A DNA stretch of 64,000 bases from Myxococcales bacterium (GCA_016706545.1 JADJJK010000025.1:62001-126000), one strand, 5' to 3'; positions 52,762-61,774 are shown, counted from the stretch's first letter. Program-made: numbers and translations. Notes: generated by a model not told the origin, from the letters alone.

Positions 52762-53127
52762 ATGGCCCTCGAGAGACGCCCACGAAAGACCAAACCGATG
52801 CCCAAGCCAAGCCGCCCATCCCGTGGACCACGAGACCTCTTCTGCAACCGGCTCTACACCGCGCGCGTCGAGCACACGCTCGTGGGCAGCCCGGTCCTGC
52901 TGCTGCTCAGCCACAGCGCGGAGCCGCCACGGCGCCGCCAACAAGCGGCGTTCATCTACGAGCTCGCGGCGGACATGGAACGGCGCTCGGAAGAACTGGG
53001 CGCGTCCTGGTCGATTTCGCCTCGCCCCGCCGAAGCTAGCATCGCCCTCGAGCTGGGGCCGCACGACAGCCGCGAGTTCGCCGACGAGTTCATCAGCACC
53101 ATCTTGGCCGCGCATAGCCTCGAGTAG
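52762..53127 (+). CDS. Hypothetical protein, 121 aa
   Basis: The frame starts MALERRPRKTKPMPKPSRPS, and codon use in the second half is coding-like. The protein has an Arg/Lys/Pro-rich N-terminus, a strand SPVLLLLSHS and a helical section QAAFIYELAADMERRSEELG followed by SIALELGPHDSREFADEFIS. Antisense frames here are less natural. Function unknown. It lies between the FHA gene and the repeat region next to the integrase. Confidence 0.45.
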   Translation: MALERRPRKTKPMPKPSRPSRGPRDLFCNRLYTARVEHTLVGSPVLLLLSHSAEPPRRRQQAAFIYELAADMERRSEELGASWSISPRPAEASIALELGPHDSREFADEFISTILAAHSLE

Positions 53128-53335
53128 GATGGCGATGGAGGTTCCGAGTGCTGGAAATGGCAGTTCATCGTGGCGTATTTCAAAGATGACAGCGCATCTA
53201 GCAGACGAGGTCACGGCGAATAGATGCATTGGAAGTTGGAGGCTAAGGGCATAGGTGGCAGGCGGCATTCCCCGACGCCTTTTTTCGCGCGTGGTGAGAA
53301 GCAAGCGACTCCCGCTGTCCCGCTCCGGAATCGTC

Positions 53336-53520
53336 GGGACAGACACTCGAGTTTTCGCTGTCCCGAACTCGTACATTTTTGAGGGTGCTCAAAGTGCCAC
53401 TTTGTGGACAGCAACGAGAATTTTCGCTGTCCCGAGGATGTGCCTTTTCGAGGGTGCCCAAGCCGCGCTTTTGGGACGGGCATCCGAATTCTCGCTGTCC
53501 CGAACGCCGGCATGTTTGGC
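53336..53520 (+). repeat. Three 68-69 bp tandem repeats with GGGACAG/CTGTCCC inverted repeats
   Basis: TTTTCGCTGTCCCGA occurs at 53352 and 53421, and TTCTCGCTGTCCCGA at 53489, a period of 68-69 bases. Each unit has the inverted repeat GGGACAG or GGACAG ... CTGTCCC (loop ~15) followed by a GAGGGTGC element in units 1 and 2. Related CTGTCCC elements recur near 53554, 54294, 54431 and 54503. Confidence 0.65.
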
Positions 53521-53634
53521 GCCCTGCCTTGGACGGCTCGACGGGCGCCGGCTGTCCCGCTCAGGCGTTCGGCGAAGGCGTAGCCAGCGGAGCATTCCCG
53601 GCGTGCGCGCGCTTGCGCGCCCGCCGAACTCAAA

Positions 53635-53793
53635 CAGAGAAGCTGTGGCGGCGCCGGCAGAACACCCTGGCGCGCGGCGTCGCGCACTTACGCGCTCGTC
53701 GAGCTCAACAGAGAAGCTGTGGCGGCGCCAGCAGAACACCCTGGCGCGCGGCGTCGCGCACTTACGCGCTCGTCGAGCTCAACAGAGAAGCTG
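53635..53793 (+). repeat. 74-bp tandem repeat, just over two copies
   Basis: CAGAGAAGCTGTGGCGGCGC, followed by CAGAACACCCTGGCGCGCGG and CGCACTTACGCGCTCGTCGA, starts at 53635 and 53709 with near identity; a third copy begins at 53783 but is cut short. No function is evident. Confidence 0.75.
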
Positions 53794-54477
53794 CAGGCGC
53801 CAAGCTGCGCCAGCGCTCGCCGTCTCTGATGATCGGGCGCCGGCAAGACGAACGGCCGCTACCCCCACAAAGTGGCCGTTCGCCTTCCGCGGCCAACGTA
53901 ACTTCAGGCTGTTACGCGCGGCGAGCGCCCAGGTAGTCGCCACGCCCAACGGCCGCTTTCCGCCGTTCCGCTGCGGCGCCGCCGGGATTCACCTCGTCGC
54001 CGAGCGCAAGACAGGCGCCGCTGGCAGAACACCTGGGCGCACGTAGATCCGGCGGGCCAGCCTATCGGCGCCGCGGCCGGGCTCGGCAGATCTTCGCTGT
54101 GGCGCCCAGCCAGCGCGTCACGGCGCCCAGGGCGCGTGGACCGCGCCGCGGCCGGGGCCGCTCCAAAGCGCCGGCGTGCCGCCGCCGTACGTGCTCACGG
54201 TCGCCGCGCTCCCCGGCTCCGCAGCCCGCGCCACCACTGGTCCGACCGGCGGCGCGAGCAGGCGGGTTCGCGGCACAGGAAAGGCGCTCCAGCTGTCCCC
54301 GGCGGAGCACACGAGCCCGGGGGGGAGGTCCGAATTTCGTGGCGCGATTGGGTCCGGGGAACTGTCCCTGGCCCCCCTTTTGACAGGGGCCATTTTTGAG
54401 CAAGCGAATGGACAGCTAGGAAACCGAACGCTGTCCCGATTTGGGCTCGTGTTCGATTATGCCTGCAAGTGACCCTC
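53794..54477. other. GC-rich region without a supported gene
   Basis: Six-frame translations are Arg-, Pro- and Ala-rich and lack natural composition. One inverted repeat, CAACGGCCG/AACGGCCGC-type, recurs near 53848 and 53948, each followed by a strand that pairs with GGCCG(T/C)T at 53871-53900. I see no gene or recognisable RNA. Confidence 0.25.
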
Positions 54478-54507
54478 GGGACAGCGGCCAGCACTTTCCG
54501 CTGTCCC
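54478..54507. terminator. Perfect 10-bp inverted repeat after the integrase gene
   Basis: GGGACAGCGG (54478-54487) and CCGCTGTCCC (54498-54507) form a perfect ten-base stem around a ten-base loop. It lies 15 bases beyond the stop of the integrase on that gene's 3' side. It could act as a hairpin terminator, though no T-run follows on the minus strand, or be a site used by the integrase. It shares its stem with the 53336-53520 repeats. Confidence 0.4.
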
Positions 54508-54522
54508 TCGGTGCCAGGCTGG

Positions 54523-55131
54523 CTAGCAGATCAGCTCCTGCACCGCGCGCTCCAGCTCTTCATCCGAGGGGTGCGTGTAGATGGTTGTCGTACTCACCGA
54601 GGCGTGTCGCGCGAAGCGCTGGGTCAGGCGCATGTCGTGCCCCACCCGCTGCAAGTTCGTACATCCGGAGTGACGAAGCGCATGGAAGCAGAAGTGCCGT
54701 TCGAAGCCGGCGCGCTCTTGCCACAGCGCGAAGGCGGCGCGGAGGCGACGTGCGGAGAGGCGCCGGCCCAGTCGACTGGTGAACAGCGGGTCATCCATCT
54801 GCGCGCCCTGGCGCCCTCGCGCTGTGAACCACTTGTCGAGCTTGATGCGCAGTCGGTCGGGGAGCACGACCTCTTGCGGGGCGGGGTTCTTCGCCGACCG
54901 CTTGAAGACGCGGAGCACCAAGCGGCGTTTGGCGTGGCCGGCCTCGTCGAAGACGTCGCGCAGGTTGAGGGCCAAGATCTCGTGCTCGCGCAGCCCGGTG
55001 CCGAGGGCGAGGCTGTAGAGCACGTGGTCGCGAAAGCCGTCGCGCCGTTGCCCGGTCACCTGAAGCAGGAGGCGCTGCTCTCGCTCGGTCAGCGTGCGAA
55101 CGATTCGGGTGGAGTCAGTATAAGCAGACAT
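54523..55131 (-). CDS. Tyrosine recombinase / integrase, catalytic domain only
   Basis: The 202 residues hold the catalytic set: GTGLREHEILALNLRDV (Arg), HFCFHALRHSGCTNLQ (H-x-x-R) and RHASVSTTTIYTHPSDEELE (H/W position and nucleophile Tyr). The N-terminal SAM-like core-binding domain of most phage integrases is absent, since the chain starts only ~45 residues before the first motif. Such short XerC-like recombinases occur in mobile elements. It is transcribed away from the terminase genes with an 89-base gap, which must hold both promoters. Confidence 0.8.
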   Translation of the reverse strand: MSAYTDSTRIVRTLTEREQRLLLQVTGQRRDGFRDHVLYSLALGTGLREHEILALNLRDVFDEAGHAKRRLVLRVFKRSAKNPAPQEVVLPDRLRIKLDKWFTARGRQGAQMDDPLFTSRLGRRLSARRLRAAFALWQERAGFERHFCFHALRHSGCTNLQRVGHDMRLTQRFARHASVSTTTIYTHPSDEELERAVQELIC

Positions 55132-55220
55132 GGTGGGAAGGGCTCCTGGACTATGGAGTTCCTATACACGCTCTGTTTTGACGAGAAGCCAAGATATGGA
55201 TACGTGCGACGGCGGGGCTC

Positions 55221-56654
55221 GTGACGCTCGGCATCGTCAAGCGCACCGAGGAGGAGTTCGCGGAGTGGCTCGGCTCCGAGTGGGGGTTCATCGAGGGGCT
55301 CATGTCCTACGACGACGAGCCCATCACGTTGGAGCCGTACCAGGTCGCCTTCCTCCAGAACCGCTCGCGCTTCCGCTGGGTGTCCAAGAGCCGGCAAGTC
55401 GGCTTCTCCTTCGTCTTCGCGCTGGAGGCGCTGGCTCGATGTCATCTCCGCGAGAAGCAGACCTCGGTGTTCGTCTCCTACAATCTCGACGACGCGAAGG
55501 AGAAGATCTTGATCGCGCGGCAGATCCACGAGGAACTGCCGCTGGCCTACCAGAAGCGGCTCGTGGTGGACTCCAAGACCGAGCTGGCGTTCGAGTCCAA
55601 CGGGGCCAACAAGCGCCTGTCCCGGATCTTGTCGCACCCGTCGAAGGCCCCGCGCGGCAAAAAGGGCGACGTCTATCTCGACGAGCTCGCGCACTACGTG
55701 AACGACCGCGAGGTGTACCGGGGGTCGACCGCCCTGATCTTGCGCTCGAACGGGCAGCTCACCGGCTGCAGCACGCCCTTGGGCCGCCGCGGCATCTTCT
55801 GGGAGATCGCCAACGAGGAGCTGCGCAAATACCCGCACCACGTCCGTCAGCTCATCCCGTGGTGGCTGTGCAGGTTCTTCTGTACGGATGTCCCGCGAGC
55901 TGCGCGCGATGCTCCGAATCTCTCGACGGAGGAGCGCGTCGCCGCGTTCGGCAAGTCGACGATCGTCGAGCAGTTTGACTCGCTCCCCCTCGATGATTTT
56001 CAACAGGAGTTCGAGGGAAGGTTCGTTGACGAGGTCTACAGCTACTACCCCTACGAGCTGATCTTGCCATGCACGAGCGACGAGCTGGTGCTCTACGACG
56101 ATCCGACGAGCATGCGCGCGCCCACGGGGCGCATCGTCGCAGGCTTCGACGTGGGGCGGACCCGCGATCGGTCCGAACTCGCGGTGTTCGAGGAGACCAG
56201 CGGTCGGTTCACCTGCCGCATGCTCAAGAGCTACATCGGCACGCCCTTCGTCGAGCAGGAAGCGGAGCTGCGACGCCTGCTCGCCACGCTGCCGGTGGCT
56301 CGCCTATCCATCGACCATACCGGCATCGGAATGAACCTCGCCGAGAACCTCGCGCGTGACTTCCCGCAGGTGGTCCCCGAGACGTTCAGCAACGATGCGA
56401 AGGAGCGCTGGGCGACGAACATCAAGATCTTGCTCCAGCGCCGCGATCTGGTGCTGCCGCGCGAGAGAGATCTGGTGGGGCAGATCCACTCCATCAAGCG
56501 GCGCGTTCTCCCCTCCGGGCGCGTCAGCTTCGACGCCGAGCGCAACGCGCGAGGGCACGCAGATCGCTTCTGGGCCGTCGCGCTGGCCTGCCAGATGGAG
56601 CAGGTCCTCGGCAAGGCCCCGAGTAGCGTCATCGGCGTGCGCGTCTTGGGGTAG
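55221..56654 (+). CDS. Phage terminase large subunit
   Basis: A GTG start (MTLGIVKRTEEEFAEW) gives 477 residues. The ATPase part has RFRWVSKSRQVGFSFVFALE (Walker A-like, ~55) and KKGDVYLDELAHY (Walker B, ~150). The nuclease part has IVAGFDVGRTRDRSELAVF (~307), SIDHTGIGMNLAENLA and ADRFWAVALACQMEQ, the RNase H-type Asp residues. It drives packaging of DNA into a phage head together with the portal protein encoded 0.5 kb downstream. It is full length for Terminase_6-type proteins and shows no frame problem. Confidence 0.85.
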   Translation: MTLGIVKRTEEEFAEWLGSEWGFIEGLMSYDDEPITLEPYQVAFLQNRSRFRWVSKSRQVGFSFVFALEALARCHLREKQTSVFVSYNLDDAKEKILIARQIHEELPLAYQKRLVVDSKTELAFESNGANKRLSRILSHPSKAPRGKKGDVYLDELAHYVNDREVYRGSTALILRSNGQLTGCSTPLGRRGIFWEIANEELRKYPHHVRQLIPWWLCRFFCTDVPRAARDAPNLSTEERVAAFGKSTIVEQFDSLPLDDFQQEFEGRFVDEVYSYYPYELILPCTSDELVLYDDPTSMRAPTGRIVAGFDVGRTRDRSELAVFEETSGRFTCRMLKSYIGTPFVEQEAELRRLLATLPVARLSIDHTGIGMNLAENLARDFPQVVPETFSNDAKERWATNIKILLQRRDLVLPRERDLVGQIHSIKRRVLPSGRVSFDAERNARGHADRFWAVALACQMEQVLGKAPSSVIGVRVLG

Positions 56655-56726
56655 TCCGGGTCCCCTGTGCTGCACGCACACGGCTTTGGGAGACCGAGCC
56701 TTCGACAGGAAGGCTTGGAGGATCCC

Positions 56727-56972
56727 ATGAACAAGCTCTTGTCTCGCAAGCTCGGCGTCACCATCGCCACCATCTTCACCGTTGTTTTGCAGATGGAGGA
56801 CTCGCTTCGCGCCGGTGTCGCAGGCGCGGTGGCCATCGCCTACGTGATCGCCCAGGCCTTCGTCGATCGGGCCCAGGTCGAACGAGTCGCCTCGGCGGCG
56901 GAGGATGGGCTCGAGAAGGCCCGGGATGCGCTTCGCGAGCCACCTGCGCCGCCGACGCCAACGGCGCGATAG
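56727..56972 (+). CDS. Small membrane protein (possible holin)
   Basis: AGGATCCC precedes the ATG. The 81 residues hold two hydrophobic segments (VTIATIFTVVLQM and AGVAGAVAIAYVIAQAFV) separated by a short polar turn with Glu/Asp, then a charged C-terminal helix (VERVASAAEDGLEKARDAL). The size and topology fit a class II holin or similar phage membrane protein; a location between terminase and portal is also used by some such genes. No endolysin gene is evident nearby. Confidence 0.5.
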   Translation: MNKLLSRKLGVTIATIFTVVLQMEDSLRAGVAGAVAIAYVIAQAFVDRAQVERVASAAEDGLEKARDALREPPAPPTPTAR

Positions 56973-56981
56973 CGGCAGCCC

Positions 56982-57182
56982 GTGCGCAAGGCCATGCTCA
57001 CCTTCTTCGTGGTTCGGGATGGAAGGCAGGCGCCCGAGCCCGCGTTCAAGCTGCAGATCTGCGCTGCGACCACTGACGGCCTGCTGGAAGCCGCCACCGA
57101 GACGCTGCAGGCGCGCGGCATGACGGTGCGCTCCTTGTCGTTTGGTCCTGATGGGCTGGTCGCCTATGCCGAGGTCCGATGA
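56982..57182 (+). CDS. Small hypothetical protein, 66 aa
   Basis: A GTG at 56982 begins MRKAMLTFFVVRDGRQAPEP. The protein is alpha/beta with strands LTFFVVRD and AEVR-type ends and one helix (GLLEAATETLQARGMT). Its TGA overlaps the ATG of the portal gene (ATGA), which supports it as a real, translated gene. Function unknown. Confidence 0.5.
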   Translation: MRKAMLTFFVVRDGRQAPEPAFKLQICAATTDGLLEAATETLQARGMTVRSLSFGPDGLVAYAEVR

Positions 57183-59008
57183 CGGGGCCCCATGAAGTAC
57201 GGAAGGCCGAAGCGAGCCTCCAGTCCATCCTCAAGGCGGTGGTGTTGGGCGCCCAGGGCGACGAGCCTGCGAGCCGTCCTGGTGGAGAAGCAGCGTCTGC
57301 GGAGTTCGCGGCGGCGGGCGCGCTGGCGCCGCCCTACGACCCCGAGGCGCTGTGTCTCCTGTTCGAGCACTCCAACTCGCTCCGCCAGAACGTCGATGCG
57401 TACGCCACGAACATCGACGGGTTCGGGTCCCGCTTCGATCCGGTGATCGACCTCGACGCGGAAGACGCGCGGCAGAAGGTCGCCGACGCGATGCGGTTGG
57501 AGCTTCGCGCTGAGCAAGACCATCGGGTGGCCGTGGCCGGTCAGATCGACGGTCCCACGGAGGAACAGGCTGGCCGCCGGCTCACCGACCTGCGCCAACT
57601 CGCCCAGATGGAGAAGGCGCGGCTCGAGGCGTTCTTCGACTTCTGCTGCTTTGACCACTCGTTCGTGGACCTGCGCCGGCGTACCCGCCAGGACCTCGAG
57701 GTCACCGGCAACGCGTACTGGGAGGTGCTGCGCACCGTGCGGGGCGATGTGGTGCGGCTGATCCATGTTCCTGGGTACACCGTGCGCCTGATGCCCTTGG
57801 AGCGAGACTCCATCGAGATCAGCGAGCGCGTGCGTGTGTCGCCCATCACGTTCGAGCGCGTGACGGCGCGGCGACGGCTTCGGCAGTACATCCAGATCCA
57901 GGGCACCGAGCGCGTCTACTTCAAGTCCTTCGGCGATCCCCGCATCGTGTCGCGGACCACAGGCCGCGTGTTCTCCGACCTGGCGGCGCTCCGTGCAGCG
58001 AACCCGCACGACGGGGCGGCGACCGAGATCTTGCACTTCGCCGTCCACTCGCCTCGCTCCCCCTACGGGGTGCCGCGGTGGATCGGCACGCTGCTCTCCG
58101 TTCTGGGTTCGCGGCAGATGGAGGAGGTGAACTACATGTACTTCTCGAACAAGAGCGTGCCGCCGCTGGCGCTCTTGGTGTCGGGCGGGCGGCTCTCCGA
58201 GTCGTCGGTACCGCGCATCGAGCGGTTCATCGAAGAGAACCTCAAGGGCAAGAGCAACTTCCACAAGATCTTGATCCTGGAGGCGGAAGGAGGCGGCAGC
58301 GACGACGCCGGCCGGGCGAAGATCGAGCTGCGCCCCCTCACGGAGGCCCAGCAGCAGGACGCGCTGTTCCAGCTCTACGACGAGCGGAACATCGACAAGG
58401 TGGGCAGCGCGTTTCGCTTGCCACGGCTCTTGCGCGGAGATGCCAAGGAGCTCAACCGCGCCATCGCCGAGTCCGCCCTTCGATTCGCCGAGGACCAGGT
58501 CTTCCAGCCGGAGCGCGATGAGTTCGACTTCCTGATGAACCGCAAGCTCCTGGCCGACATGGGCATCCGCTTCTGGCGGTTCCGGTCCCAGACGCCCGTG
58601 ACGCGAGACCCCGAACGGATGACCGAGATGGTCGAGCGCCTGGTCCGGGTAGGCGTGCTGACGCCCGAGGAGGGACGCACGCTGGCCGCGGACATCTTCA
58701 ATCGCGAGTTCCGCAAGATCAACGCCGAGTGGGTGCGCCAGCCCATCACCTTGACGCTGGCCGGGATCCAGACGGCCGGGGTCGTGCGCGAGGCTGGCCC
58801 CGACACGGCAGAGAAGACGGCCGAGCACCGAGTGGCGCTCCTCAAGGACGCCAAGTTCCTCCTGTCCCTCCACGAGGAGCTGGCAGCGGAGGAGCAGCGG
58901 CTCGCGGAGCGAAGGATGGCGCTGGCACGGATGCTGGTTGCAGATCCACCAGTCGGTCCCGAATCCAACAGCCGGCCGCCGCTGGGCGAGGCCGCCGACG
59001 ATGTGTAG
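57179..59008 (+). CDS. Phage portal protein
   Basis: The 609-residue protein follows SPP1/HK97-type portals: FEHSNSLRQNVDAYATNIDG, then DLRRRTRQDLEVTGNAYWEV, VRLIHVPGYTVRLMPL, and the central VHSPRSPYGVPRWIGTLLSV 'Y/F-G-x-P' segment. Later come FFxNKSVPPLALLVSGGRL, RLLRGDAKELNRAIAESALR and a helical end that lies around the ring channel. It forms the dodecameric DNA entry vertex of a phage head. It overlaps the following head-protein gene by 8 bases. Intact, with no frameshift. Confidence 0.85.
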   Translation: MTGPHEVRKAEASLQSILKAVVLGAQGDEPASRPGGEAASAEFAAAGALAPPYDPEALCLLFEHSNSLRQNVDAYATNIDGFGSRFDPVIDLDAEDARQKVADAMRLELRAEQDHRVAVAGQIDGPTEEQAGRRLTDLRQLAQMEKARLEAFFDFCCFDHSFVDLRRRTRQDLEVTGNAYWEVLRTVRGDVVRLIHVPGYTVRLMPLERDSIEISERVRVSPITFERVTARRRLRQYIQIQGTERVYFKSFGDPRIVSRTTGRVFSDLAALRAANPHDGAATEILHFAVHSPRSPYGVPRWIGTLLSVLGSRQMEEVNYMYFSNKSVPPLALLVSGGRLSESSVPRIERFIEENLKGKSNFHKILILEAEGGGSDDAGRAKIELRPLTEAQQQDALFQLYDERNIDKVGSAFRLPRLLRGDAKELNRAIAESALRFAEDQVFQPERDEFDFLMNRKLLADMGIRFWRFRSQTPVTRDPERMTEMVERLVRVGVLTPEEGRTLAADIFNREFRKINAEWVRQPITLTLAGIQTAGVVREAGPDTAEKTAEHRVALLKDAKFLLSLHEELAAEEQRLAERRMALARMLVADPPVGPESNSRPPLGEAADDV

Positions 59009-60089
59009 GCCGCCACCGTCTGCGGGTCGCGTGTGCGAGGCGGCGGATCTGCTCCTGGTCAGTAAGGCCAAGCGCGCTGCCGAAGTCGTGCTGGGAGGGA
59101 TCCTTCGCCTGCCCGTTGCAAAGGTCACCGATCTCTCGACGCCGGCAGGCTTTGACCAGGCGGTGGCCGTGCTGGCCGCGAAGCTTCGTCGCGCTGCGAG
59201 CGGAGCCGAGGCCGCCGCTGTGCGTGAAGCCATACGGGCGCTCGACGTCGACTGGCGGCGCACCTCGGCGTCGGACCGCAGCCGCCTGGTTGCCGCGGCC
59301 CTAGCGGCAGCGCGCCGAGCGACGGCTGCTGTGCCTCCCCGCATCGAGGTGCCGCTGTCGGCCGCCGCGAACTCCATCGTGGCCGCCACGCGGGACCATG
59401 CACGGCGCGCCGAGCGGCTGTCGATCCGCGCCGAATTCAACGCGCTCGACCGTCGCATCACGGCGCACATCGTGTCATCCCAGGGCAACTTCGTGCGCGA
59501 CGAGTACGGACGCCGGGTGGACGCTTTCGGGGCCTCGGCACGGCAGATCGTGGCCTCGGGCGTGGACCAAGGGCTGGGCCGCGCTGACATCGGGCAGGCG
59601 CTTCAGGCCGCCGCCCGAGCGGAGCTCATCGAACGAGCCCCGTTCTACTGGGAAGTCGTCGCCGCCGCCTTCACCGGCCAGGGCCGGTCGTTCGCGCAGC
59701 TCAGCGCCTACGCCGAGGCGGGGATCAAACGCTACCAGATCGAAGCTGTGCTTGATGAGGCAACCACCCCCATCTGCCGGTACCTGCACGGCAAGAGCTT
59801 CGCCGTGGCCGAGGCGGTGAGCCGCTTCGAGCGCGTGGAGCACCTGTCCAGCCCGGAGGACATCAAGCGCGAGCTGCCGTGGGTCCGGCAAGCGCGACAT
59901 GAACCCACGGGGCGCACCAGGTTGTACGTGGACGGCCGTGCTGGCCGCGTTGACCTGGCCGAGATGAAGGGCGAAGGCGCAAGCGCCTTCCGCGCACTCG
60001 TCTCGGACCAGGCGCTCAGCGACCTCGGGGTGGGCTTTCCGCCGTACCACGGCCTCTGTCGCACGGTTGTCGTCTCAACATCGAGATAG
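59001..60089 (+). CDS. SPP1 gp7 / Mu F-like minor head protein
   Basis: The ATG at 59001 lies inside the end of the portal gene. The 362 residues are helical first (LLVSKAKRAAEVVLGGILRL, then AEFNALDRRITAHIVSSQGN). The signature is near the C-terminus: KRYQIEAVLDEATTPICRYL, HGKSFAVAEAV and GFPPYHGLCRTVVVS, the 'D-E-x-T-x-x-x-C ... P-x-H-x-x-C-R' motif of Phage_Mu_F/gp7 proteins, with two Cys and a His. These proteins bind the portal and head during assembly. It is the last recognised phage gene; no scaffold or capsid gene follows. Confidence 0.75.
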   Translation: MCRPPPSAGRVCEAADLLLVSKAKRAAEVVLGGILRLPVAKVTDLSTPAGFDQAVAVLAAKLRRAASGAEAAAVREAIRALDVDWRRTSASDRSRLVAAALAAARRATAAVPPRIEVPLSAAANSIVAATRDHARRAERLSIRAEFNALDRRITAHIVSSQGNFVRDEYGRRVDAFGASARQIVASGVDQGLGRADIGQALQAAARAELIERAPFYWEVVAAAFTGQGRSFAQLSAYAEAGIKRYQIEAVLDEATTPICRYLHGKSFAVAEAVSRFERVEHLSSPEDIKRELPWVRQARHEPTGRTRLYVDGRAGRVDLAEMKGEGASAFRALVSDQALSDLGVGFPPYHGLCRTVVVSTSR

Positions 60090-60193
60090 TACGCGGCTAG
60101 TGAGATGCGGGCCGATGCGAATCCAACGCGAATCCAACCTGCGGCCGAACTCGACGTGAGCCGCTACACAGAGCAGAACGCAGTGGGTGCAAT

Positions 60194-61414
60194 TCAGTCT
60201 ATAGTCCGACTTCCAAATGCTATCGATGTCTTCGTTGTGTGTCCGGGGACGATATTTCGAGTGCTCTTCTCGATTCGTTCACCCCTCCAGCCAACGAAGG
60301 TCCCAATCGGCAGTTCCAACGACGGTAGGTATCCGGGAAGGGAGGATAAGTCCGGAAACGAGCATGAAGCGCGTTCGCTGCCCAGCCATCCCCTTGATAC
60401 CCGCACCGTGATCTCTCTCCAGGGCATGGCAGTCGAGATGCTAAGATCGTACTCGACAATAGGAAACTTGGTGGACTCGGACTGGATTATAAACTGAGGG
60501 ATTCGCGGACCAGTAACAGGGCGAAGGTATTGAATGGCAGCCTCTTCAGGGAGTTCCACGGTGAGCGGAGCCGCCTCGGCGAGGCAGGTGTAGTCCGTTC
60601 GACGTAGCACTGATTGAGTATACTCAAACGTCCGTACGCACATCACGTCGCCACTTCGCAACTGCGACGGGTGCGGGGATAAGTAGTTGCCGCCAGATGC
60701 TGGCAGTACCAGCGATGTGCCATTGGTGTTTTGGATTTCGGTGGTGGAAGTAAAGGTGGACCACGTGGGATCTGGAGTTGCTAGACGATGGGCTGCGACC
60801 TCGGGCGCGGCGGTGAGATCTAGCGACAAAACGGCAGGCAGTGGGACGGCTAAATCTGGACCTCGCAAAACGCGCTCGATTTGCCCTGTGAATCCATCTT
60901 GCCTCGAAACCCCCCAGATTGAGTGCGACCGAATGGGGATGGTTAGTCGAAATTCGTTTCCATATTCCACGAGAGCAATCCGCTCAGGAGTCGCCTCTAC
61001 GGTAAAGAACTCGCCAACACGAGCACCAGTCACAGAGCCTGTTATGGTCTGGAACTCCTGCGCGTTTAGGAAGCATGAAAAGTCGTTGATTACCGTTTCC
61101 TCTGACCTGGCGCGATAGTGTGCCCGTCCAATCGTTCGTATGCCAAAAGAGTTATCCTGGCATGCGAAGGCTACCCCGTATCGCCGATGTCGCACTGTGG
61201 CTGTATAGATGCCACTGCTGGCATCCATGGGTTGCCACTCGCCATCACCATCTTGGTAAGCAGCAAATGCTACGGCGTGACTGCTCGCGAACCCCGGTGG
61301 AGCGGTGTTGAGCTTGATTTCAACCGCCGGCCCCAACTGCTCAGTGGGCTCTTCCTGGTCCTCTGCGCAGGCAAATAGAAGTAGAAATGTTGCACATGAG
61401 ATAGTTCTGAACAT
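60194..61414 (-). CDS. Lipoprotein of unknown function, 407 aa
   Basis: The ATG at 61414 gives MFRTISCATFLLLFACAEDQ, a lipoprotein signal (Cys at 16); an ORF extending 60 codons upstream lacks it. The mature part is beta-rich: short repeated strand pairs such as HAVAFAAYQDGDGEWQPM, ITGSVTGARVGEFFTVEATP and IPIRSHSIWGVSRQDGF. No known domain is recognised. GC is lower than in the surrounding genes. It closes the flank of the phage-like island. Surface-exposed role possible. Confidence 0.6.
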   Translation of the reverse strand: MFRTISCATFLLLFACAEDQEEPTEQLGPAVEIKLNTAPPGFASSHAVAFAAYQDGDGEWQPMDASSGIYTATVRHRRYGVAFACQDNSFGIRTIGRAHYRARSEETVINDFSCFLNAQEFQTITGSVTGARVGEFFTVEATPERIALVEYGNEFRLTIPIRSHSIWGVSRQDGFTGQIERVLRGPDLAVPLPAVLSLDLTAAPEVAAHRLATPDPTWSTFTSTTEIQNTNGTSLVLPASGGNYLSPHPSQLRSGDVMCVRTFEYTQSVLRRTDYTCLAEAAPLTVELPEEAAIQYLRPVTGPRIPQFIIQSESTKFPIVEYDLSISTAMPWREITVRVSRGWLGSERASCSFPDLSSLPGYLPSLELPIGTFVGWRGERIEKSTRNIVPGHTTKTSIAFGSRTID

Positions 61415-61774
61415 GGAGTCTCGCCCGGAATTGTTTTCTGCTGCGATCACGCAGCCAACGGCCCAGCACGAAAGTGGACCACGTGGGCTGCCGGCGCACA
61501 ACCTTGAGGCACCGATATCCCGTCTCACCGCCAGTGGAGCATCATTCTGTACGTCAGAACAAGGCTCCCAATGTGTGTGCTGGATGATGCCCAATCGCTG
61601 CTCGCGGCGGCGACTGGGGCAACAACAGCGGCGTTCCGTATGAACGTGACCGGCCTGCTGGGGCGACCGGCGGATCGAGGACAGGTTGCATGAACGCGAG
61701 GACGTAGGCCTTTCTCATACCAACCCTGCCGAGGATTTCTGACGACGGCCGTCGCGCACGTGTAATGAATTGAA
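61415..61774. other. Intergenic region between divergent genes
   Basis: There is no supported gene in ~360 bases. It separates a leftward lipoprotein gene from the rightward effector gene and must contain both promoters. No clear operator or terminator is evident. Confidence 0.3.

Larger units (their letters stand above)
32712..60089 (+). mobile_element. Phage-like island: replication, recombination and packaging genes without capsid or tail genes
   Basis: The region groups a Com-like zinc ribbon, sigma-like factors, two helicases, a primase, three nucleases, regulators, a tyrosine integrase, terminase, portal and head-morphogenesis protein. These are phage-type functions with tightly overlapping genes. 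Host-type lipoprotein and effector genes flank it on both sides. I could not find direct-repeat att sites, so the ends are approximate. The integrase lies internally next to terminase. No major capsid, head-tail connector, tape-measure, tail or lysis enzyme was recognised after the head protein at 60089, so the element looks incomplete or satellite-like. Confidence 0.5.

Noticed and set aside
52627..53376. A 249-codon minus-strand frame opposite the small 52762-53127 gene
   Set aside because: Its translation is less natural than the plus-strand frame, lacks a start context and extends into the repeat array.
53336..53793. Could the 69- and 74-bp repeats be a CRISPR array?
   Set aside because: Copies are adjacent, without spacers of different sequence.
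54523..55131. A tRNA gene next to the integrase as attachment site
   Set aside because: I looked on both sides of the integrase and found no cloverleaf-like sequence or typical TTCGANTC arm.
57164..59590. An 808-codon minus-strand frame opposite the portal gene
   Set aside because: Antisense; the portal gene on the plus strand is intact and well supported.
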